From contig DHGP01000029.1 in NCBI GenBank assembly GCA_002402825.1, positions 1-45,651 on the forward strand: DNA of 45,651 nucleotides, read 5' to 3'. The DNA comes from Firmicutes bacterium UBA4795 (lineage in GTDB: Bacteria; Bacillota; Desulfotomaculia; Desulfotomaculales; Nap2-2B). Below the pieces are notes generated by a model. It searched no databases. It was not told the origin of the DNA and saw nothing but the letters and a program-made list of their open reading frames with translations. The position numbers were made by a program, and so were the translations under genes. Positions 8,052-15,508 of this stretch are shown here, in pieces. The stretch's first letter is position 1, and each line of letters begins with the position of its first letter.

Positions 8052-11000
8052 CTATTTAACAATCTCTAACCAGAGTTGGTGTTTTAGTTTTTCTCTGGTT
8101 TTTGTGTCCATAATGGATTCAAGATAGGAATTAATTACTTCATCAGTATTTATTTTTAGTTGTTCTAGCTCAGGAAGAATTATTTTTAAATAATTTTCAT
8201 CATCAGGAATCATAACTTTATCCAGCCCTGCCTCAAGGAAGACTTTAAGATAGCGGGCTTCCTCTTCCGAACGGCATTCAACACATTGCTTGCCGGTCGA
8301 TAGTCTCCAGCTAAATGAGGTGAACTCACCAAATAAAACCGGCTCAAGTTTTATTTTCCCGGATGCCGTTGGAATTGTTTTTACCGAAAGGGCATCCTGA
8401 GTAAGTATCTTCTCTTTGTAAAACTCACCAATTGTTTCTTGGCCAAGAGCATTTAGTACGGTTTTTACAAAAGCCTCGATGTTAATTTCTTCTTTAGTTT
8501 TTTTCTTTTTCCCAAAAGTTTTTGCTTTCTCAAGGCGGGACTTGACTAAATCAACCACGGCCCGGTAAACCTCAAGCTGTTCTTCGTCGGTTAAACCTAA
8601 AATTTCTCCCATAACGATTTTATCCAACTCCCGGCGGTCGGGCTTAACTTTAGCCAGGGAAACTTCTTCGGGAGTGGAGACGCCGAGTTCGGAGAAAATA
8701 GAATCAACCTTACGGAATAAGAAATCTTTTATAATTTTGGTGTTTCTATCTGAAATAAGTTTTGGGTCGGGAATAACCATACTGGCATATTCATAAACCT
8801 TAACATCCAGGGCTCCCTCCCCCAAATTTAATCTACCATAGAGTTCAATCAATAGATAAGATAGGGTAGAATTTAAAACGAATAATAAAACCCTATCTAA
8901 AATTCTTTTAGATTTTATTCCATAAAGCCGTGCATCTATAAAACATCTCATTGGATTATACCAAAAAACATGCCTATCATTAAGACTCATCATACAGAGA
9001 ACAGAATCTGTTATCTCATCAAGTTCATACCATCTTTCCCTGCTTGCGCAGGTGGGTCTTTTATGAAAGCCCTTGCGCTCCCCCTCTTCAATATATTTTA
9101 AAATATTAGTACCTTCTAATTCTTTTTTATCCTGGTGAATTATTAAAACCCGGTACTTTAAATCTTCCGGTTTAACAATAATGGATTTACATTCCCGGGG
9201 TGATTTAATTACGTAATTGGGCACCCAGTTTCCTTTTTCATCCTGGTGCATCCAAAATTCTCTTTCCAGGCCCCTTTGCTTTATCTCTTCTTCCGTAAGG
9301 TAAAAAAACTCATTAGCCCCAGTCTTAATTCCAAAGCGAACTTTTGCCACCTCTTTTAACGGGACAAGTTTATCTTTGCCTTTTTCTAAAATCCTAAAGA
9401 AAATCTCCGGGGCCCGCAAATATTTCCCCCACTTGGCCCCGGTATATTTTTGCTCATCAAAGCTAAACCCCTCTTCCCATAATTCCTTTTGGCTTTTAGG
9501 GTAAATCCTTAACTCTTCGTTTTCGTAAATATTGTTATGGGCTAAAATGGTTTTCTTTAGTTTATCTATTTCGTTTAGCCTTTCCACCTGCTTTTCCCAC
9601 ATATCCTGGGCCGGCGGAATAAAGCTTCGCAAGGGCTTTTTTAAATAAACAAAACGAACCAGGTTTTCGTCCCGCGCCGCGCCGTCCTTATCTTTTTGCA
9701 GAATAACAATACAAGTGTTAATATCCGCCTCTTCAAACCAGCGCTCCACCTTAGACTCAATAATGGCGATAATTCGGTAATTTTTTAAGAAAAATTCTTG
9801 CAGTCCCTTACCGTAATCCACATCCAGCCAGGAGTTAGAGACAACAACACCAAAGTATCCCCCTTCACTCAAAAACTTTGTTCCGTGGACAAAAAAGTAG
9901 GCGTGAATGCCTGCTCTTTTCCCAATGACGGCAGTCTTTTTGCCTTTTAAATCTAAAAGGGCCCTTTCAATAAGTTCGATTTTATACTTAACATTATCCG
10001 GGGATATTTCGCTTATTTCCTCCTGCCTGGTGTAAGGAGGATTGCCCACCACGGCGTCAAACCAGCGGGGATAGGTAACTTCCCGCTCCTCTAGCCCGAG
10101 GGTTTTTGCCCTGACCCTTCTCCATTTCTCCGGCGTAAAACCTTCGTCGCTAGTCATGAGTCCAAAGAAGTCTTCCTGAAGAATATTGGGATAATTCTTA
10201 TCCGCCCCCAGGTCATTAATGGTCAGGTTAATTGTGGCCAGATGGGCCGGGAATTTAGCAACGTCATTTCCCCAAAGGGTCTCCAGGATGTCTTCGTGGC
10301 TTTGGCGTTGATTCATTAGTTTTTTATGCTGGTAGGCTCTTACCAAAAAAGTTCCGGCCCCGCAAGCAGGGTCAAGGAGCCGGTCGTCCTCGTGGTGGAG
10401 GCAAAATTTAAGGATTAAATCAACCACGTCAGGGTTAGTAAAATACTGACCTAAATTGTGGCGCTCATCCGGTGGAATAAGCCGTTCAAAGATCCTCCCT
10501 ATTACATCATAGCCCAACTTGGAAAAGTCATACTTTTTGAGGACATTAACAAGCTCCTTTATTTCTTTGACCACTTCTTTGGCTTTTGGCGGAAAAGCAA
10601 TGGTATCAATAAAATCGGTGGTGTAAATGGTTTCGTAATCTATTTTTAGCACTTCCGCAAAATAGCCCTGCAGGGTTGTCTGAAGAAGGGCCCCCTGGGT
10701 AAGACCGGCGGGAATTTCCAGCGGGTCAAGTTCCTGCGGTCTTTTTGCCTGCAGAAGGTTATAAAAGATAATTTTATTGACCAAAAGATAGGCCGTTTGT
10801 CTTGCGGCCTGATCAAAATTTTGAGGCTGCCAGGTAAAACTCCAGCCCTGCTCTAAAAACCAGTTTTTAAGTTTATTCGCGAAGTCAGGGTTTTTGTGGC
10901 TTTGGTCATCAATAATTTGGCGGTAGTAAGTGGAAAGAACCCTTATTTTTTCTTGAAGCCTGAAAATTAAAAGTTCATCTATGGCCTGCTTGGGCTCGGG

Positions 11001-11534
11001 CGCCTGCCCAGCATAAACGGCGTAAAGTAAAGTTAAAAAATCTTCCAGCGCCTTTTTGATGGGCTCGCTGTATCTTGTTTGCTCAAGATCGTCCAGACTT
11101 TCCAGTTGTGAAAGAGTGTATTTTTCAACAATTTGTTCTTCTTCGGACTGTAAAGAGTTTACCTTTTCCGTATCAAACCAAATGAGTTTTTTAAAATTGG
11201 TGAGGGCAAAATATTTTGCTGTTCGTTGAGTTGCTTTTTTTCGAGCCGGTTCTTTTAATTCTTCTTCATTAAAGACATCATAATACGGGGGCTTGGCTTC
11301 CAAAACACATAAGACACTCTGGCTTCGCCTGGAGGCATAAATAACCACGTCCGGCATCTTCCTATCCTCACCGGATGTTTCCACATCAGGCAAACCAAGA
11401 TCAAGATTTTTCCGCTTAATTATTTCTCTCATCCAGTGCATAAGGATGGCTACGCCGGTTCGTTCCGTTTTATGCGCCGTTATCCCAAAAGGGCTGGGAA
11501 TCTTGGTTTGCTTTCCTTTAATTTTACTTTTCAT
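8052..11534 (-). CDS. Type IIG-like restriction endonuclease / N6-adenine methyltransferase
   Basis: This single 1160-residue polypeptide has the layout of Eco57I-like type IIG enzymes. The N-terminal domain has a PD-(D/E)XK-like core, PDVVIYASR...VLCVLEAKPP, with E78-A-K80. A helical connector follows, then a gamma-class methyltransferase with motif I DPACGAGTFL (about residue 388) and motif IV NPPY (about 498-501). The long C-terminal half would be the target recognition domain. The expected activity is cleavage of unmethylated sites and adenine methylation of the host with S-adenosylmethionine. The ATG at 11534 lies inside the 3' end of the upstream RadC-like gene (11-base overlap), so the two are translationally coupled. 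No separate methylase or specificity gene is visible. The target sequence cannot be read from the gene. Confidence 0.85.
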   Translation of the reverse strand: MKSKIKGKQTKIPSPFGITAHKTERTGVAILMHWMREIIKRKNLDLGLPDVETSGEDRKMPDVVIYASRRSQSVLCVLEAKPPYYDVFNEEELKEPARKKATQRTAKYFALTNFKKLIWFDTEKVNSLQSEEEQIVEKYTLSQLESLDDLEQTRYSEPIKKALEDFLTLLYAVYAGQAPEPKQAIDELLIFRLQEKIRVLSTYYRQIIDDQSHKNPDFANKLKNWFLEQGWSFTWQPQNFDQAARQTAYLLVNKIIFYNLLQAKRPQELDPLEIPAGLTQGALLQTTLQGYFAEVLKIDYETIYTTDFIDTIAFPPKAKEVVKEIKELVNVLKKYDFSKLGYDVIGRIFERLIPPDERHNLGQYFTNPDVVDLILKFCLHHEDDRLLDPACGAGTFLVRAYQHKKLMNQRQSHEDILETLWGNDVAKFPAHLATINLTINDLGADKNYPNILQEDFFGLMTSDEGFTPEKWRRVRAKTLGLEEREVTYPRWFDAVVGNPPYTRQEEISEISPDNVKYKIELIERALLDLKGKKTAVIGKRAGIHAYFFVHGTKFLSEGGYFGVVVSNSWLDVDYGKGLQEFFLKNYRIIAIIESKVERWFEEADINTCIVILQKDKDGAARDENLVRFVYLKKPLRSFIPPAQDMWEKQVERLNEIDKLKKTILAHNNIYENEELRIYPKSQKELWEEGFSFDEQKYTGAKWGKYLRAPEIFFRILEKGKDKLVPLKEVAKVRFGIKTGANEFFYLTEEEIKQRGLEREFWMHQDEKGNWVPNYVIKSPRECKSIIVKPEDLKYRVLIIHQDKKELEGTNILKYIEEGERKGFHKRPTCASRERWYELDEITDSVLCMMSLNDRHVFWYNPMRCFIDARLYGIKSKRILDRVLLFVLNSTLSYLLIELYGRLNLGEGALDVKVYEYASMVIPDPKLISDRNTKIIKDFLFRKVDSIFSELGVSTPEEVSLAKVKPDRRELDKIVMGEILGLTDEEQLEVYRAVVDLVKSRLEKAKTFGKKKKTKEEINIEAFVKTVLNALGQETIGEFYKEKILTQDALSVKTIPTASGKIKLEPVLFGEFTSFSWRLSTGKQCVECRSEEEARYLKVFLEAGLDKVMIPDDENYLKIILPELEQLKINTDEVINSYLESIMDTKTREKLKHQLWLEIVK

Positions 11535-11856
11535 TTTCCTTTAAAATCTCGTTAACTATTCTTCGGGCAATTTCAAAGGCCGCCGCAATCCGGATAATTT
11601 TCACGTCAGCCAGTCCTTTTATGGCTAAAAACTTCTCCAGGGGCTGGTTGGCCATTCCTTTAAACGAACCAAACCGGGCCAGGATTTCTTCGGCGATATT
11701 TTCGGCCGGCCTTCCTTTAATTCCCGTGGAAATCAGGATGGAAAGCAACTCCGCGTCAGAAAGACTATCTGCCCCAAGTTCTCTAAGCTTGCCACCTGGG
11801 TGACGCCAGTTTGCTTTTTCGGAACCTTCAACTTTTTCTACGGTTCTTTTACTCAT
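11524..11856 (-). CDS. RadC N-terminal (UPF0758/HhH) domain protein, lacking the JAB/MPN domain
   Basis: This 110-residue protein matches only the N-terminal part of RadC: the P-G-x-K-L-R-E-L-G-x-x-x-L-S-D-A-E-L-L-S-I-L-I-S-T-G-I opening and a helix-hairpin-helix with I-K-G-L at about residues 80-83. Full RadC proteins have about 225 residues and a C-terminal JAB1/MPN-like metalloprotease-type domain, which is absent here. The stop codon lies 11 bases inside the restriction-methylase frame, so expression is coupled. There is an AGGAG SD before the ATG. The clean, coupled 3' end argues for a functional short protein rather than a truncated pseudogene. A DNA-binding role for the HhH is known of the fold; a role in the restriction system is inferred. 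Confidence 0.75.
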   Translation of the reverse strand: MSKRTVEKVEGSEKANWRHPGGKLRELGADSLSDAELLSILISTGIKGRPAENIAEEILARFGSFKGMANQPLEKFLAIKGLADVKIIRIAAAFEIARRIVNEILKENEK

Positions 11857-12339
11857 AAAATCTCCTGTTTATTTTTTAAGTTGCTTTTTTTCTTTTTCAT
11901 CAGTTTAGCAAGCCAGATAACCGGCGTCAAGAACAGTTCATTTTTTTAAACATTTCTCCCTGTTTAACTAAAGATCTATATTCGTCTTTGAATAAAATCT
12001 TGCATAATAAACACACCTTCCCTTTCTACTTTAAAGGATATCGGAAAGTATGATAAACTAGAAGAAAAAAGTTTTAAAAAGCTACCCCAAAGCGGTTTTG
12101 TTTGCTTGAGCCTAAGAAAAGAACTTTCTAAGACTTAGTCATCGCCTGTAAAGCTCAGGGGCGTCGGGAATGCAATAACGATGAAATTTTGCCCTAAACA
12201 TTCATATACAATACCTTCATAATTTAATTATAGTTAGTGGTGTAGAATGTCAAGGACTGGTATATTAGGATTAGCAAATAACCTGTTGGCTGTGCTTATG
12301 ATGTTAAAAGATAATATCTTGAGGATGGGGGATGGTTTG
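11857..12339. other. Divergent intergenic region between radC-like and mntA genes
   Basis: These 483 bases separate the minus-strand restriction pair from the plus-strand MntA/HepT pair. Open codons continue upstream of the chosen mntA start to 12247 but look non-conserved. The region contains a candidate structured RNA at 12105-12159. No clear promoter boxes were found. Confidence 0.4.
12105..12159. other. Candidate structured RNA element
   Basis: CTTGAGC at 12105-12111 pairs with GCTCAGG at 12153-12159 (one G-T pair). Immediately inside it CTAAG at 12112-12116 pairs with CTTAG at 12134-12138. The two stems are stacked on the left side and separated by 14 nt on the right. The complementary strand can fold similarly, so strand is undecided. 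It does not match a riboswitch class known to me. Confidence 0.3.
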
Positions 12340-12648
12340 ATGAAGAAGTTTAATGTTAGGGTGTCGAAGCGGAAGATTATTGAGTTTTGTAAACGGAATC
12401 ATATCCGAAGTTTGTCTTTGTTTGGCTCTGTTTTGCGTAATGATTTTTCGCCGAGTAGTGATATTGATGTGCTTGTTGAATTTGAGCCTGATTATGTACC
12501 GGGTTTTTTTGCTTTGATTGAGATGGAAGAAGAGCTTTCTTCTATATTCAGTGGGCGTAAGGTCGACTTGAGAACTCCCAATGACTTGAGTAAGTACTTT
12601 CGTGATGAAGTGTTAGCGGAGGCAGAGGCGGTGTACGTTGAAAGCTGA
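12340..12648 (+). CDS. mntA: MntA-type nucleotidyltransferase antitoxin
   Basis: From the ATG at 12340 the protein has 102 residues and is a minimal nucleotidyltransferase. It shows the defining G-S-x10-D-x-D motif exactly (G29, S30, D41, D43). MNT proteins of this size paired with HepT are antitoxins; characterised MntA AMPylates a tyrosine next to the HepT active site. The frame is open up to 12247, but the extra residues are not family-like, and GGGGG at 12327-12331 fits the 12340 ATG. The last 11 bases overlap the partner gene, the classic arrangement. The pair is next to a restriction-modification gene, making this a defence locus. Confidence 0.88.
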   Translation: MKKFNVRVSKRKIIEFCKRNHIRSLSLFGSVLRNDFSPSSDIDVLVEFEPDYVPGFFALIEMEEELSSIFSGRKVDLRTPNDLSKYFRDEVLAEAEAVYVES

Positions 12649-12982
12649 TTTGGTTCGTGTTCATCACATGTTGGATGCTACCCGTGAAGTATTGGAGTTT
12701 TCTGCCGATAAAACACGGTTTGATCTGGATACTGATCGGATGTTGTGCCTCTCTCTTATCCATCTATTGGAAATTATTGGTGAGGCTGCCGTTGGTATAT
12801 CTTCAGAGTTCCGAAAGAAATATCCTCAAATTCCTTGGATTGGCATTGTTGGGATGCGTAATAGGCTTATCCACGGCTACTATGACATAAACCTAGATAT
12901 TGTCTGGAAAACCGTTAAAGAAGATATTCCATCTCTAAAAGCTGAACTCGAAAAAATCATTGAGCATGAGGGATGTCTGTGA
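12638..12982 (+). CDS. hepT: HepT-like ribonuclease toxin
   Basis: This 114-residue helical HEPN protein starts at a TTG at 12638 inside the end of mntA. The catalytic R-x4-H-x-Y motif is intact: R74, H79 and Y81 in R-N-R-L-I-H-G-Y-Y. HepT toxins are HEPN ribonucleases inactivated by AMPylation of the tyrosine in this motif by the MntA partner. The complete motifs in both genes suggest that the module is active. It belongs to the DUF86 family. Confidence 0.88.
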   Translation: MKADLVRVHHMLDATREVLEFSADKTRFDLDTDRMLCLSLIHLLEIIGEAAVGISSEFRKKYPQIPWIGIVGMRNRLIHGYYDINLDIVWKTVKEDIPSLKAELEKIIEHEGCL

Positions 12983-13396
12983 AGCTGTTCTCTAATATAA
13001 AACCTGTTAGCCTATCAATCGGTTCCCATTAGGTTGATGCTCAATTGTTAAAGCATTACCTGAATCATGTCCGGTTACTTGAAAGATCCTGCAACAAACC
13101 TTTTCACGTGGTTTTTATCTGGATTCCCTTGCTACGTGAAGTCAGTGGGTGATACCCTGTCCATTGTCTCGTGCCAGGTGGCGGTCTTTCAAATAACGGC
13201 CTTAGATTCATACCCTCAAGTAAAATGAATGCAAGGATACTGATACGATTGCCATTTACACCGTTGGTATTGCTTAAAAAACAAGATATTATTAAAATAA
13301 AATAAGATAGCCTAAAAATAACGATAATTTTTAGCCCCTTATTTTATAGAGGCGTTAAATTTAACGCCCCTACGGCGGAGGTTTAAATAGGTTAAA
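12983..13396. other. Intergenic region, non-coding apart from a palindromic repeat
   Basis: No gene is supported in these 414 bases. They contain the palindromic element at 13347-13374 and end with the GGAGG (13377-13381) that may serve the next gene. The section 13000-13260 has the look of decayed insertion DNA but no transposase motif can be read in any frame. Confidence 0.5.
13347..13374. repeat. Palindromic repeat, copy 1
   Basis: GGCGTTAAATTTAACGCC at 13351-13368 is a perfect palindrome, extended on both sides with one mismatch. The same core is found at 26711-26740 in a longer perfect form. There is no T-run, so it is not a simple terminator. Confidence 0.8.
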
Positions 13397-15508
13397 ATGG
13401 AAACCATCCTTCCCCCTTGTGCTGATGCCTGCCCGGTAAAGACTGACGTCCGGGGTTATCTGTCTGCAATTGCCGAAAGAGATTACCTTAAGGCTTATTA
13501 TTTAATTAAAGAGCACAATCCTTTTCCCGCTGTTTGTGCCTGGATATGCCCGCATCCTTGCGAAGGTTCTTGTCGCCGGGGCGCGGTGGATGAGCCTTTA
13601 GCCATAAGAGATTTAAAACGTTTTGCGGTGGAAAAGGGGCGGGAAACATGGAAAAGCTTTAAAAATAAGCCGGGAAAGATCAGCCCCCCATACCCCTTTT
13701 CGAGGTTCGAAATTCGAAATTCGAACCTCGAACCTCGAACCTCGAACCTCGAACCTCGAGAAGGTAAGGTGGCGGTTATTGGCGCTGGCCCCGCCGGACT
13801 TACCGCGGCTTATGATTTGACCTGCAAAGGATACCCTGTTACCGTATACGAAAAATGTCCTGCCCCCGGAGGACAATTCTTTTCTTCCTTACCCGCTTAC
13901 CGTCTTCCCGCGGCTGCTTTAACCCAGGACCTGGAGGATATTCTAGCTTGCGGGATGGAAATCAAAGCCGGGATTGAAGTTGGAAAAAATCTTAGTTTTC
14001 AAGAGCTTTACGCAAACTATCAGGCCTTGGTAATTAGTGTGGGTCTTTCAATGAGCCGCAAACTAATGCTTCCGGAATTTGACCACCCTGAAGTGTGGTT
14101 GGCTTTACCCTTTTTGCAGGCCGTCAAACAAGGAAAATCGCCAAAGTTAAATAAAAATATACTGGTGATTGGTGGGGGAGGGGTGGCTTTAGACGTAGCC
14201 CGGACAGCCATTAGGGTTGGGGCAGAAAAGGTATCCCTGATTTGTCTGGAAAAGCGCGAGGAAATGGTGGCCCCGGCCGAAGAGATTGAGGAAGCTTTAA
14301 AGGAAGGAGTCCAAATTATCCCGGGATACGGTCCCAAAAAAATTTTATTTGCCGGCGGTAAAATTACCGGCCTGGAAATAAAAAAAGTTCATTCAATTTA
14401 CGATCAAAATGGTAACTTTAATCCTGTCTTTTTTGAAAATAAAACAAATATTGTTCCCTGTGCTACCATTATTTTAGCTATCGGCCAAACAACAAACTTA
14501 TCCTTTTTAGAAGATAGCCCCATTAAGTTAAATGAAAACGGCTGGCTGGCGGCCGATAAAAATACTCTGGCCACCAGTCTGGCGGGTGTTTTTGCCTGCG
14601 GGGAAGTAGTTGCCGGAGCCGGACCGGCTATTTCAGCCATTGCCAGCGGCCACCGGGCGGCAGACTCGGTACATTCTTATTTACAGAATCATTCTTTTTC
14701 TTTTAACCATAACCAAAAAATAAAAGTAATTGGGAGTTTGCCGCCAAAAACAGCAAAACTTATTCCACCTTTTACCCGGCAAAAAATTTGGTCTTTTGAG
14801 ACCGGTGGAAAACATGTTTATGAAGAAAGGGCGGCCATTACTGAAGCCCACCGCTGTTTAAGTTGTGGCCTGGGAGCAGAAGTAATCAGCCCGCAATGTT
14901 CTTTATGTATTAACTGTCTGCGCGTTTGTCCTTATCACGCGCCTGTGGTACAAAGCCAGTTGCAAATACCGCCAGAAAACTGCCTGGCCTGTGGTTTTTG
15001 TGCTTCCGTTTGCCCTAGCAAGGCAATTACCTTAAAAAATCTTCCTGAAAATGAAATTTTAGCTCTTTTGCAGCCACTACCACCAGCCCAGGACTCAGCC
15101 CTGGCGATTTTTATTTGCCGCCACGCTTTGGCCGAAGCCAATTTACCGTTAGATTTTAAATTAATGCCCGGTTTTAAAAACTCATGTTTAATAAAGCTGC
15201 CCAGTGTTGGGGCCTTAAAGTTGTTTTGGCTGCTAGCCGCCATAGAAAACGGTTTTGCCGGAGTTATTGTAATTAGCTGCTCTAAGTCCACCTGTCAACA
15301 TTCGGGCGGCTTAAATCTGGCCGAAAATCAGGTAAAACGGGCTAAAGAAATATACACTACCGTAGGCATAAATCCGGCACGGCTTTTATTTTTATCTTCA
15401 GGAGAGGCGGCTCTTACGACAAAGTTGACTGCTTTTGCCGAGCAGTTAAAATCACTTGGGCCAAAACATCAGCCAGCAAACGCCCCGCCGCTACTGCCTC
15501 CGCCGTAG
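13397..15508 (+). CDS. GltD-like NAD(P)H/FAD oxidoreductase fused to 2[4Fe-4S] ferredoxin and MvhD-like domains
   Basis: The protein has 703 residues and three modules. Residues 1-75 form the GltD-type N-terminal iron-sulphur domain (P-C-A-D-A-C-P and C-x3-C-x3-C-x3-C patterns). Residues 123-440 are the flavin/NAD(P)H part, with GAGPAG near 128, a second GGGGVALDVA near 258 and a late G-V-F-A-C-G-E. Residues 490-545 hold two C-x2-C-x2-C-x3-C-P ferredoxin motifs. Residues 555-690 resemble the MvhD/FlpD delta subunit that passes electrons to heterodisulfide reductase. This suggests electron transfer between NAD(P)H, ferredoxin and an Hdr-like partner, not glutamate synthase. An in-frame heptamer tract encodes residues 103-120. 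The last 95 bases overlap the convergent SpoIIP gene, and the final residues are proline-rich readthrough. Confidence 0.85.
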   Translation: METILPPCADACPVKTDVRGYLSAIAERDYLKAYYLIKEHNPFPAVCAWICPHPCEGSCRRGAVDEPLAIRDLKRFAVEKGRETWKSFKNKPGKISPPYPFSRFEIRNSNLEPRTSNLEPREGKVAVIGAGPAGLTAAYDLTCKGYPVTVYEKCPAPGGQFFSSLPAYRLPAAALTQDLEDILACGMEIKAGIEVGKNLSFQELYANYQALVISVGLSMSRKLMLPEFDHPEVWLALPFLQAVKQGKSPKLNKNILVIGGGGVALDVARTAIRVGAEKVSLICLEKREEMVAPAEEIEEALKEGVQIIPGYGPKKILFAGGKITGLEIKKVHSIYDQNGNFNPVFFENKTNIVPCATIILAIGQTTNLSFLEDSPIKLNENGWLAADKNTLATSLAGVFACGEVVAGAGPAISAIASGHRAADSVHSYLQNHSFSFNHNQKIKVIGSLPPKTAKLIPPFTRQKIWSFETGGKHVYEERAAITEAHRCLSCGLGAEVISPQCSLCINCLRVCPYHAPVVQSQLQIPPENCLACGFCASVCPSKAITLKNLPENEILALLQPLPPAQDSALAIFICRHALAEANLPLDFKLMPGFKNSCLIKLPSVGALKLFWLLAAIENGFAGVIVISCSKSTCQHSGGLNLAENQVKRAKEIYTTVGINPARLLFLSSGEAALTTKLTAFAEQLKSLGPKHQPANAPPLLPPP
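13702..13757. repeat. In-frame 7-bp x 8 tandem repeat inside the oxidoreductase gene
   Basis: The eight heptamers in order are GAGGTTC, GAAATTC twice and GAACCTC five times, followed by GAG. The first units are also the inverse of the last, so CGAGGTTCGAA (13701-13711) and TTCGAACCTCG (13720-13730) form an 11-bp hairpin arm pair. The tract lies between the N-terminal iron-sulphur domain and the FAD domain. Gain or loss of one unit would shift the reading frame. Confidence 0.95.

Noticed and set aside
13000..13260. Transposase or group II intron remnant after hepT
   Set aside because: No frame on either strand shows a transposase motif, and no intron domain V hairpin or clear 5' boundary is visible.
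13702..13757. CRISPR-like repeat array
   Set aside because: The units are 7 bp and directly adjacent, with no spacers.
13397..14700. Glutamate synthase small subunit (gltD)
   Set aside because: The flavin domain is GltD-like, but no glutamate synthase large subunit is nearby and the protein carries ferredoxin and MvhD-like domains, so a different electron-transfer role is more likely.
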